Shown piece after piece: positions 1-6,724 of a stretch of DNA of 64,000 bases (the first letter of the stretch is position 1; the number at the start of each line of letters is the position of its first letter). A program made the translations under genes and the position numbers. Under the pieces are notes generated by a model. That model was not told the DNA's origin and did not search any database. It worked only from the letters and a program-made list of their open reading frames with translations. This DNA is from Acrocarpospora corrugata (GTDB taxonomy: Bacteria > Actinomycetota > Actinomycetes > Streptosporangiales > Streptosporangiaceae), in NCBI RefSeq assembly GCF_009687845.1, contig NZ_BLAD01000055.1, positions 857-64,856 on the forward strand, given 5' to 3'.

Positions 1-344
1 AGGTCGGTGGCCTGGGGGGTGAGGGCGGCGATGCCGCGCTGGGGTTTGCCGCCGAGGCTGATGACGATGTGGTGGTGGATGCCGAGTGTGCCGACGGTGG
101 GGTTGCCCAGGTAGATGATGGTGTGGCGGGCCAGGTCCAGGGCGGCGATGGCGGCGCGGACCGCGACGGTCTTGCCGACGCCGACCTCGCCGGTGATCAC
201 GCCGAGGGCGTGTTCGGCGACGCACCAGGTGATGCGGGCGATGGCTTCGGCGTGGGCGGCGTGCCGGTGGAGCATGCCGGGGGCCAGGTCACGGCCGAAC
301 GGGGTGCGGGTGAAGCCGTAGTGGGCTTGCAGGCGTTCGATCAT
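1..344 (-). CDS. ExeA/TniB-like AAA ATPase of a transposon (partial)
   Basis: Only the first 114 codons are in the window; the gene continues past the left edge. The start (MIERLQAHYGFTRTPF) is typical of the ExeA/TniB family, ATPases that act with a DDE transposase in target selection. A Walker A motif GEVGVGKT lies at about residues 52-59. The ATG overlaps the stop of the upstream small ORF by four bases (ATGA), so it is translationally coupled. It is the last visible gene of a minus-strand operon DUF6431 protein, transposase, small ORF, ATPase. The family call rests on the N-terminal pattern, the Walker motif and the transposase partner. Walker B and the C-terminus cannot be seen. Confidence 0.8.
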   Translation of the reverse strand, partial: MIERLQAHYGFTRTPFGRDLAPGMLHRHAAHAEAIARITWCVAEHALGVITGEVGVGKTVAVRAAIAALDLARHTIIYLGNPTVGTLGIHHHIVISLGGKPQRGIAALTPQATD

Positions 345-607
345 GACTGCTCCTGGTGGCCGGGGCGGGCGTCGGCGGTGACGTCGGTGGCGGCTTGGTG
401 GGCTCGGGCGGCCAGGCCGGGATCGCGGGTGTCGTTGGCGGCGGCGATGCGGGTCAGCAGGTCGGCTTTGGCGGCCTGGTAGGCGGCCTGTTCGTCAGGG
501 TCACGCTGTTCGGGGTGGGTGGTGGTCAGGCGGCGGCACCAGGCCAGCAGGTAGGCGATCTCGGTGAGGGTCGCTGGGGCGGACGGCCTCGGGTCGGTGG
601 GCGTCAT
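341..607 (-). CDS. small hypothetical protein in transposon operon
   Basis: The 88-residue protein is rich in Ala, Thr and Arg, with a predicted helical middle (LTEIAYLLAWCRRL) and no recognisable domain. Both ends overlap their neighbours by an ATGA: its start with the transposase stop, its stop with the ATPase start. This tight coupling makes a real gene likely. It occupies the place where an accessory subunit of the transposition machinery would be expected, but nothing in its sequence shows TniQ-like zinc motifs. Function unknown. Confidence 0.65.
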   Translation of the reverse strand: MTPTDPRPSAPATLTEIAYLLAWCRRLTTTHPEQRDPDEQAAYQAAKADLLTRIAAANDTRDPGLAARAHQAATDVTADARPGHQEQS

Positions 608-2058
608 TGCCGGTCACTGTCCTGTTCGCCTCCGGTGTCGTTGCTGGCGTCGCTGTGGTGGGCGGTGGGGGTGGGGCCGGGATCGGTGTCGCCGGTGCGG
701 GGTGGCGGCCCCGGCTCGAACAGCGCCGAATAGTTGATCTTCTCGGCGAGTCGTTCGTCGTGGGCGGCGCCCATCAGCGCGAGGTAGTCGATGCCGGTCG
801 GCGCGGGTTCGGTGTGCTCGCCGAGTGTCTCGGGCCGGGCCTTGGGGTGGGAGTGGCGTTTGATGGTGAACGGCAGCGCCGCGCCGAAGGAGCGGCCTTC
901 GTAGCGGACCTCGACCAGGTTCAGGTCGAAGGGGTCAAAGACCAGCTCGACTTGCCGTCCGACCAGGGCGGCGTCGACTTGGTAGGTGTTGCCGTGCAGG
1001 GAGACGGTGGCGGTCTTGGCGACCACGCGCAGCTGGCTCCACTTGAACGCCTCGCGCAGCTGGGCCGGGGTCGGGCGGGGCAGTGGCTCGGTGATGCCGT
1101 GCTGCCAGCGTTTCAGCGGCGCGGCTCCGGTCTGGGAGTGGACACGAACGTGGTAGTCGGTCTCGATCCAGGCCACCAGCAGCCGGTTCAGCCCGGCCAG
1201 GTCATCGGCTGCGGTGGTGGCGTCCCCGCCGAACTCGACCAGGAATTGCTCGCGCACGGTGCGGAAGAACCGTTCGATCTTGCCCCGGCCCTGGGGCCGG
1301 CCCGGGGTGGAGTGCACCAGTTTGATCCCCAGGCTGGCGCAGCCGCGCAACAGCCAGGAGTCGACGAACGCCGAGCCGTTGTCGACATAGACGCTGTCGG
1401 GGACGCCGCGGGCGGCCAGTGCGGGGCGCAGCGCCGCCGCGAGGCGGACGACGTCCTCGCTGAAGCCGAACCGGGCGGCCATCACGGCCCGGGAGTGGTC
1501 GTCGATGAAGGCGAACAGGTAGGTCTTGCGGCCGCCCAGCAGCGGGCCGTGCAGGGCGTCGCCGGTCCACAGTTCGTTGGGGCGGGTGGCCTCGAACCGG
1601 CCGAATGCCTCCGTCTCGGCCGCGGGTAGGCCGCCCAGTTCTTCGCGTTCGAACAACCGCTGCAGGGTGCGGGTGGAGGGCGCCCACCCCTGTGCGGCGA
1701 TCATGATGCGGCGGACCTGGGCCGCCGTCCGTTCCGGCTTTTCCCGTTTCAGGGCGGCGGCCAGCTCCAGGACGTGCGCGTCGGTGCGCAGTGGCACCTT
1801 GGCCGGGACCGGGACCAGTGCCTCGAACCCGCCCTCGCGCCACCAGCGCACCCACCGGTCCAGGGTGTTGCGCGAGATGCGCATGGTGTTGCCGAACGGG
1901 TCGGTGTGGGTCGCCTGGGCCAGTGCGCGGGCCCGGACGCCGCGCTGGCGGGTCGACAGGGCCGGGTCGATCAGGTCCTGGATCACTTCGTAGCGGAACA
2001 GGGCCATTCGGCGGGCTCGCTCGGCGCGCCGGCGGGCTTCCTCGTCGGCTTTGGTCAC
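604..2058 (-). CDS. DDE (rve-type) transposase, TniA/IS481-like
   Basis: The 484-residue protein has an N-terminal helix-turn-helix region (about residues 20-135) followed by a retroviral-integrase-fold catalytic core. The DDE triad is visible as D167 in WTGDALHG, D226 in YVDNGSAF and E262 in GKIERFFRTVRE. The C-terminal 200 residues resemble the beta-barrel region of Mu/Tni-type transposases. The GTG start has a GGAGG Shine-Dalgarno five bases upstream. It is followed by a small ORF and an ATPase, each overlapping by four bases, and preceded by a DUF6431 gene; transposase plus ATPase is the layout of Tni/Mu-like elements. The reading frame is intact, so the element may still be active. Confidence 0.9.
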   Translation of the reverse strand: MTKADEEARRRAERARRMALFRYEVIQDLIDPALSTRQRGVRARALAQATHTDPFGNTMRISRNTLDRWVRWWREGGFEALVPVPAKVPLRTDAHVLELAAALKREKPERTAAQVRRIMIAAQGWAPSTRTLQRLFEREELGGLPAAETEAFGRFEATRPNELWTGDALHGPLLGGRKTYLFAFIDDHSRAVMAARFGFSEDVVRLAAALRPALAARGVPDSVYVDNGSAFVDSWLLRGCASLGIKLVHSTPGRPQGRGKIERFFRTVREQFLVEFGGDATTAADDLAGLNRLLVAWIETDYHVRVHSQTGAAPLKRWQHGITEPLPRPTPAQLREAFKWSQLRVVAKTATVSLHGNTYQVDAALVGRQVELVFDPFDLNLVEVRYEGRSFGAALPFTIKRHSHPKARPETLGEHTEPAPTGIDYLALMGAAHDERLAEKINYSALFEPGPPPRTGDTDPGPTPTAHHSDASNDTGGEQDSDRQ

Positions 2059-2114
2059 CTTCGCCTCCTCGATGAGATACGGGGACGGATCCCCATCGAA
2101 GATGACTCAAAGTA

Positions 2115-2165
2115 GTCGATCATGACAGTATGTGGTTGGTGTTGATCGGTCCAGTCATGATCGAC
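2115..2165. repeat. 12-bp perfect inverted repeat at end of DUF6431 gene
   Basis: GTCGATCATGAC at 2115-2126 and its exact reverse complement GTCATGATCGAC at 2154-2165 flank a 27-base loop. The left arm covers the DUF6431 stop codon (2120-2122), and the structure sits just upstream of the transposase start region. It could be an attenuator or weak terminator between the two genes, or a protein-binding site of the element. Confidence 0.55.
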
Positions 2166-2731
2166 GGTGCCAGCAACGTCCCCCGGGTGATCGCGCAGAC
2201 CATCTCCCACCGCGACAACGTGGTGACCGCCGCCGCCCACCGATCCCGCACCGCCTGCATCGCCGCCGCGATCGCAGCCACCGCATCGGCCACCGGCGGC
2301 CCGGCCGCCCCGACCGGGAGTTCGCCCTGCAACTCCACCGCCAGCACCGTAAAAATCTGCCGCACCTGCTCGGCCCGCCCAGCAAACCGGCCCACCCAGC
2401 CGCGCACCGTCGCCACCGCTCGACCCAACCGGCGAGCGACCTGCCCGCAGCCCATCCCCGAGGCCACCGCCAGCAACGCCGAACCGATCACCGCAACCGC
2501 ATCCCGCCGCCGCAACAGCACGCTGACCGGCAACAACACATGAGAGGCCGCGCATCCCGCGCAGCGGGCCCGCCGAGGCCGCAACCGCCAGGCGATCTTC
2601 CCGACACCGAATACCAGCCGCGATCGCGCATACCCCCAAGGCGCCAGCCGTCCCCCACATCCCGGGCACTCCAGCAGCCCGGCCTTCAACTGCCGCTCGA
2701 CCTGCAGCGCATCCTTGCCTACCGTGAGCAC
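2120..2731 (-). CDS. DUF6431-type zinc-ribbon/HTH protein, transposon-associated
   Basis: From the GTG at 2731 the protein has 203 residues. That start is preferred over upstream ones because GGAGG lies four bases before it. A zinc ribbon is formed by C22-x2-C25 and C57-x2-C60, with PWGYARxRL between them. It is followed by the ALLAVASGMGCGQVARRLGR helix-turn-helix and TVRGWVGRFAGRAEQVRQ. This is the DUF6431 pattern, resembling the N-terminal part of ISL3-type transposases but without a catalytic domain. It is co-directional with the transposase operon 61 bases downstream and is probably the element's own DNA-binding regulator or end-recognition factor (inference). Confidence 0.75.
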   Translation of the reverse strand: MLTVGKDALQVERQLKAGLLECPGCGGRLAPWGYARSRLVFGVGKIAWRLRPRRARCAGCAASHVLLPVSVLLRRRDAVAVIGSALLAVASGMGCGQVARRLGRAVATVRGWVGRFAGRAEQVRQIFTVLAVELQGELPVGAAGPPVADAVAAIAAAMQAVRDRWAAAVTTLSRWEMVCAITRGTLLAPSIMTGPINTNHILS

Positions 2732-2750
2732 AGCGCCTCCGTGCGCACCC

Positions 2751-2794
2751 ACGGCCCTCCCGCAGACCCCTGCCAAGGACATCGGGAGGGCCGT
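2751..2794. repeat. 12-bp perfect inverted repeat upstream of DUF6431 gene
   Basis: ACGGCCCTCCCG at 2751-2762 pairs perfectly with CGGGAGGGCCGT at 2783-2794 across a 20-base loop. It lies 20 bp before the GTG start of the DUF6431 gene, so on the minus strand it would be in the leader or promoter. It may be an autoregulatory operator or sit near the transposon end. No poly-T tract follows, so a terminator is less likely. Confidence 0.5.
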
Positions 2795-2888
2795 TGCCGA
2801 TCCCGACGTGTTCACGTTGGCGTCGCACACGAGCGAGGGACAACCCCCGCCGGGCATCCTTTACCGTCCTCATGCCCGACGACGCGAA

Positions 2889-3241
2889 CGGCCCTCTACG
2901 TCCTCACAAGGAAAGTCGTCCAACACTTGGGGCTCACGGTCCTTGATCTCCTGCCCGACGGTGACGACCCCGCTCCTGTCGTCGACCGACTGAGGACCGT
3001 GGCCACCGGGGTGGGCGGCGCGAACGCGGCACGCGAATCCCTTGCCCATCCCGGGTTCCTGAATGGGCTGTCTGGCGGACAGGCGGCAGAACTCATGGAG
3101 ATCGTAGAGTCATTCACGCTTGCCCAGTCAGTACTCTCACCCGAGTCGCGGACCAATCTCGTTGCATCGGTGAAGATCGGTGAGGCCGCTGCGATACGAC
3201 AACTTGAGATCGAGCGCCCGGATGTCAAGCAAAAGACATAA
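2889..3241 (+). pseudogene. C-terminal fragment of an unrecognised protein
   Basis: An open frame of about 118 codons reads like genuine protein (VVQHLGLTVLDLLPDGDDPAPVVDRL, then GGQAAELMEIVESF and SPESRTNLVASVKIGEAAAI) and ends with TAA at 3239-3241. Upstream of about 2889 the same frame turns into antisense of the DUF6431 gene, with no credible start codon or Shine-Dalgarno. The simplest reading is that the transposon inserted into, or recombined with, the 5' part of this gene. The helical C-terminus has no family I can name. A start at an in-frame TTG near 2930 cannot be excluded. Confidence 0.4.
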
Positions 3242-3586
3242 GCCGCGCATCAAATCGCGGCGCATCCATTCCTCCGCGTCATTTTTCTGCGCTCGTAGGC
3301 ATCCGGGGATGGTGTCTTCCCCCTGGCCCCGGCGGAGTCCCGCGTGACCATCAGTGCGTCAGCGGCGAGCTGGTCTGCGCCGATATCATGGTACTGCCCA
3401 GAACCATCGTGACATCCTCATACGCGCAGGACTCAATCCGGAGCTTCGGCGCGGAGACTCGAGTCGGCCCGGCTCCTCAAGGCGCAGGCTGAGGGATCTG
3501 GGCATTTACGTTGACACGGCCTTTTTAAAGCGGCTCTATGTCCTGTTTTTCATAGAGCACGCCACATGCGCCGTTGATTTTGGATA
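3242..3586. other. intergenic region without recognised gene
   Basis: This lies between the C-terminal fragment and the DUF397 stop. The open frame 3354-3659 on the plus strand has no Shine-Dalgarno or recognisable domain and runs antisense into DUF397, so I do not call it. The stretch 3520-3600 is noticeably A/T-richer than its surroundings. Confidence 0.5.
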
Positions 3587-3793
3587 TCAGGGTACGTGGT
3601 CGAATTCTCCAGCCTTGACCCCGTTGAGGAAGGCGTTCCACTCGTCAGGAGTGAAGTAGAGGTGCCCGCCCTGGGGGTTCTTGCTGTCTCGGACGGCGAA
3701 TCCGCCAGCATGCCGCGCGACCTGAACGCAGTTCCCGCCGGTCGAGTCGCTGTATGACGACTTCTTCCACGCGGTCAGATTTGGCTCTTCCAT
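3587..3793 (-). CDS. DUF397 domain protein
   Basis: A 68-residue protein with the full DUF397 signature: W-KKSSYSDSTGGNCVQVA, VRDSKNPQGGHLYFTPDEW and a final FLNGVKAGEFD. In actinomycetes these small proteins are the usual partners of DUF5753 helix-turn-helix regulators (WhiJ-type pairs) and modulate their action. The start codon lies inside the 3' end of the regulator gene (19-base overlap in another frame), so the pair is co-transcribed and probably translationally coupled. The protein is full length for its family. Confidence 0.92.
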   Translation of the reverse strand: MEEPNLTAWKKSSYSDSTGGNCVQVARHAGGFAVRDSKNPQGGHLYFTPDEWNAFLNGVKAGEFDHVP

Positions 3794-4593
3794 TCTTCTG
3801 CCACCTTTGAAATGTATGCTATGGATTCCTTCTTCGTTAGCGCGTCTGCTCGATAGACATCGAACATGCGCCGTACGCGAACCAAGTCCTCAGTGGCTTC
3901 GACCACTTCGCTTCTCAGTGCGTTTCCCAGATATGCGACCTCACCACTGTCGAAGGATGCGATGGCGAACGCCGCATTGAATCGAGCGCATACGTGAGCA
4001 GATGCCGGGATAATCTGAACGATGATCCGGTTGTCACCTTGCTCTGCCAGATGAATGAGATGTTCGAATTGGCTGACCATAACCTTCGGACCACCGACGT
4101 TGTTCCGGAGTACGCTCTCCGCTATGAGCGCCACGAGCGTTGGTGGCTCATCTTCCTTGGTAAGGATGCATTGTCGCGCTATGCGCGCAGCCACCATGTC
4201 CTCTAGGTCGGCATTATGTTCGCCCGCCCGCAGAACGGCTCTGGCGTAGTCTTCCACTTGAAGCAGGCCAGGTATCACAGCGAGCTCAAATGACCACAGG
4301 GCCGTTGCGCGGCTTTCGACTTCCAGCCATCGGCCGAACCATTCTAGAGGTACTACCGCCTTGACGAAATTCTCGCGGAACCTGACAAGCACTCCGCTCA
4401 TGCCGAAGAGGTCGTCAAGCTTCTCCATGTCATCGGTCGTGGGAACACGGCGTCCGGTTTCCCACAGTTTGATCAGGCTCTCACTCACATAAAGCCTGCC
4501 AGCCAGTGCCGTGCGGGACATCCCCTTCGCCTCCCGGGCACGCCGCAATTCCTGTGCCAAGAACATGCGAGCGTTGCCGCCGTTGCCGACCAT
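3775..4593 (-). CDS. XRE-family regulator with DUF5753 sensor domain
   Basis: 272 residues. The N-terminal helix-turn-helix (about residues 10-65) contains LRRAREAKGMSRTALAGRL, SESLIKLWETGRRVPTTD and a DDLFGM tail. Residues 90-265 are the DUF5753 domain (WSFELAVIPGLLQVEDYA, then ILTKEDEPP and a C-terminal VRRMFDVYRADAL). Together with the overlapping DUF397 gene it forms a WhiJ-like regulatory pair; such pairs often control development or secondary metabolism, but the target here is unknown. An ATP-binding protein gene of the RsbW type is divergently arranged next to it, the classic context. The leader carries direct repeats and a palindrome suggesting autoregulation. Confidence 0.92.
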   Translation of the reverse strand: MVGNGGNARMFLAQELRRAREAKGMSRTALAGRLYVSESLIKLWETGRRVPTTDDMEKLDDLFGMSGVLVRFRENFVKAVVPLEWFGRWLEVESRATALWSFELAVIPGLLQVEDYARAVLRAGEHNADLEDMVAARIARQCILTKEDEPPTLVALIAESVLRNNVGGPKVMVSQFEHLIHLAEQGDNRIIVQIIPASAHVCARFNAAFAIASFDSGEVAYLGNALRSEVVEATEDLVRVRRMFDVYRADALTKKESIAYISKVAEEWKSQI

Positions 4594-4596
4594 GAC

Positions 4597-4642
4597 TCGT
4601 TACCTCTCGTTACACCTCAGATCGTGAGGGTTGTAAACCCTC
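4597..4642. promoter_or_regulatory. operator candidates of the XRE/DUF397 pair
   Basis: Two copies of TCGTTAC (4597-4603 and 4607-4613) lie ten bases apart, one helical turn, overlapping the Shine-Dalgarno of the XRE gene. A 17-bp palindrome, GAGGGTT-GTA-AACCCTC, occupies 4626-4642. Both sit directly upstream of the regulator start at 4593, where an autorepressor would bind. The rest of 4643-4900 shows no gene. Confidence 0.5.
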
Positions 4643-4900
4643 CGTGCTCATGAATCGGTCCCATTTCATCATGCTGCCCTGTCAATGTCAGGGGTACCGG
4701 GAACCGAAAACCAGCAGGTGAGCGGGGTTGCCGCACCCTCGCGGCTCCGCCCTTACCCGCAAGGTTGTCAGGAATCTGGCCACGACGATCTGGTCGTCGG
4801 AACCGGCTGGCACATCCCCACGCGACGGCCTCGCATGCTCCTCAGCAGACATCCCAAACCGGACGACAGCCACCTGACCAAAACTAAGGACGGCACCACG

Positions 4901-5452
4901 ATGACCCCCTACCAATTCCTCGGCAGCCTTGAGCTGCCCTGCGAGACAACCGCGGTCCCAACAGCCCGCCATTTCGTCCGCGACGTTCTCACAGGAACCG
5001 GATTCGACCGCATTGACGACGCGGAACTCCTGGTCAGCGAACTGGCGGCAAACTCCGTTCGCCACGTCGGCAGCGGGCTGGCGGTGGCTGTCACTCGCAA
5101 CTTCGCCAACATTCTGATCGAGGTCACCGATTTGGGCTCCCCTACCAGCGCGCCTCACCTCCAACCGCCACCAGACGGCGAAGGACCGGGCGGATTCGGG
5201 CTCGTGCTCGTCGACCAGCTCGCCTCGGCGTGGGGCTCCTACGCGCAGGGCGGCTGCCAGGTGACGTGGTTCACCCTGTCTCACCCCGGCGCCGCCGCGC
5301 TCTGCGGCCAGGGACCGACGACCCACGACCAGGTCTCGGCCCTCTTGCGTTCGGCACGTGGTGTGGCCCGTTCCCTACCCCGCCGCCCGCACGCCGACAT
5401 TCTGCCTGCAACATACCCAGAGTTGGTGGCAACCCTGGGAGAACGATCATGA
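4901..5452 (+). CDS. RsbW-like ATP-binding protein (HATPase)
   Basis: 183 residues from the ATG at 4901, chosen over the upstream start at 4685 because AAGGA precedes it and the GHKL fold begins there. The N box is DAELLVSELAANSVRH (about residues 38-53), the G1 box VTDLGSP and the G2 box GGFGLVLVDQL. This is the single-domain HATPase_c_2 type related to anti-sigma-factor kinases, abundant in actinomycetes and paired with DUF397/XRE genes, as here. The extended C-terminus after WFTLSHP is non-conserved. Its stop overlaps the start of the GntR-like gene by ATGA, so the two are coupled. Confidence 0.88.
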   Translation: MTPYQFLGSLELPCETTAVPTARHFVRDVLTGTGFDRIDDAELLVSELAANSVRHVGSGLAVAVTRNFANILIEVTDLGSPTSAPHLQPPPDGEGPGGFGLVLVDQLASAWGSYAQGGCQVTWFTLSHPGAAALCGQGPTTHDQVSALLRSARGVARSLPRRPHADILPATYPELVATLGERS

Positions 5453-6411
5453 CGGGCCAGGTGAAAGGCCAGATCAGTGCCGGACTCCAGAGGAAGGACG
5501 AGCCTAGCTGGGTCGTTCTGAGCATCCTCTCCCGGGAGATTATGGAGGACCTGGCTCGGCGGATCGAGGATGGGGAGTTCGCCGAGGACACTCGGGTGCC
5601 CGGTGTCCAAGAACTCCGGAACACCTACGAGGTGCCTGGCTCAGTCGTACGGTCTGCCCTGCGGGAGTTGGCCGACCGCAGGTACATCCGTCATGTGCCG
5701 GGCCAGGGCTACATCGTCGGTGTGCCAGGAGCCAGCCCGGTGTCGCCGCGAGACGATGACCCAGGCGCGGTCAAGACGTACGTCATCCGGCCTTGGAGCG
5801 ACCGCCTCCCGATACCTGGCGCCGATGTGCTGCTGACGCGGCGGAAGGCTACCGGCAAGAGCACGACCAGGGAGCGTACAGCCGAAACCGGCCCCCTTCG
5901 CGTTCTCGCCGGCCCTGCTGCCGTCGAGCGAGAGATCGGCATCTGCATCTTCACGCAGGTCGCCGACATCATGGCCGAGCGAATCGACACCGGAGTGTTC
6001 TCCTCCGGCGAGCGGTTCGCCAGCCTGGCCGAGCTACGCCGGGAGTTCACGGTCTCGGACGCCACCGCCCGGAGGGTCCTGCGGGACCTGACCGACCGGG
6101 GCCTGATTCACACGATCCCGGGGCGGGGCACATTCACCGGCCCACCCGATGCCGGGCACCCCCGTCCCCAATATCAGCAGATCGCCGCCGATCTTGCCGG
6201 GCAGATCTATTCGGGCCAGATCCCGATCCACCATGTGATTCCCACGCGTACGAAGTTGAGAGTTCGGTACGGCGTTAGCGATCACACCGTTGGTGAGGCG
6301 ATCAGCCTGCTCAGATCTCTGGGATGGGTGATACGCGCTCTCTACCGCCGCCCTGTGGCCGCGCCTCCCTTTTGCTGGCCGGTGTCGCCGGGCGACCCCG
6401 TCGCGTCATAG
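5449..6411 (+). CDS. regulator with three tandem GntR-like winged helices
   Basis: The ATG at 5449 overlaps the previous stop and is in frame with a longer open frame; coupling supports it. The 320-residue product holds three GntR-type DNA-binding modules. The first is about residues 25-90 (IEDGEFAEDTRVPGVQELR, then VVRSALRELADRRYI and VPGQGYIVG). The second is about 160-225 (IDTGVFSSGERFASLAELR, then ARRVLRDLTDRGLI and IPGRGTFTG). The third is about 235-300 (YSGQIPIHHVIPTRTKLRVR, then EAISLLRSLGWV) and has a degenerate wing. No effector domain (UTRA, FCD, aminotransferase) is present. Classical GntR regulators have one such module and dimerise, so this could mimic a dimer on one chain. Its target is unknown. 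Confidence 0.8.
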   Translation: MTGQVKGQISAGLQRKDEPSWVVLSILSREIMEDLARRIEDGEFAEDTRVPGVQELRNTYEVPGSVVRSALRELADRRYIRHVPGQGYIVGVPGASPVSPRDDDPGAVKTYVIRPWSDRLPIPGADVLLTRRKATGKSTTRERTAETGPLRVLAGPAAVEREIGICIFTQVADIMAERIDTGVFSSGERFASLAELRREFTVSDATARRVLRDLTDRGLIHTIPGRGTFTGPPDAGHPRPQYQQIAADLAGQIYSGQIPIHHVIPTRTKLRVRYGVSDHTVGEAISLLRSLGWVIRALYRRPVAAPPFCWPVSPGDPVAS

Positions 6412-6632
6412 TCGGGCACTCGCTTGTGTTTGACGTGGTTTGTAAGGCGGTACCCGTCCTCTGGGAATCGTAATTGAGATGGATGCGCCTTGCCGGCGAG
6501 GCCCGCCGCCTTAAGTAAGGCTGCTAGTGCTGCTTCCCGATCGCACGCTTTGATGATGGTACTTGCGAGTTCCGCCAATTGGCGCCGTCCGAGAAAGTGG
6601 AGGTGGGTGGCGCCCCCTCCGGGGATTGGCAT
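6342..6632 (-). CDS. possible small hypothetical protein
   Basis: A 96-residue frame with a plausible helical segment (GRRQLAELASTIIKACDREA) and codons that are A/T-richer than the neighbours. It overlaps the 3' end of the GntR-like gene by 70 bases on the opposite strand and has no strong Shine-Dalgarno. A competing minus-strand frame (6524-6793) covers the same bases. The region 6412-6724 otherwise contains nothing I recognise. Confidence 0.3.
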   Translation of the reverse strand: MPIPGGGATHLHFLGRRQLAELASTIIKACDREAALAALLKAAGLAGKAHPSQLRFPEDGYRLTNHVKHKRVPDYDATGSPGDTGQQKGGAATGRR

Positions 6633-6724
6633 TCTTGATAATCTGTATTCTCTTTCGATGGCTTGGTTCTGGAGAGATTGGGATAAGCCGGAGGTGACAT
6701 AGCCAACTCCTCCGGAGGCGTCTG

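Noticed and set aside
607-1629. 340-codon plus-strand open frame over the transposase
   Set aside because: Antisense shadow of the DDE transposase gene, low-complexity Gly/Val/Ala composition and no Shine-Dalgarno.
2132-2880. Plus-strand frame opposite the DUF6431 gene
   Set aside because: Arg/His/Pro-rich antisense translation; the minus strand has a zinc ribbon and an HTH. Only the part after about 2889 reads as protein.
3354-3659. 101-codon plus-strand frame overlapping DUF397
   Set aside because: No ribosome binding site or family; overlaps the well-supported DUF397 gene antisense.
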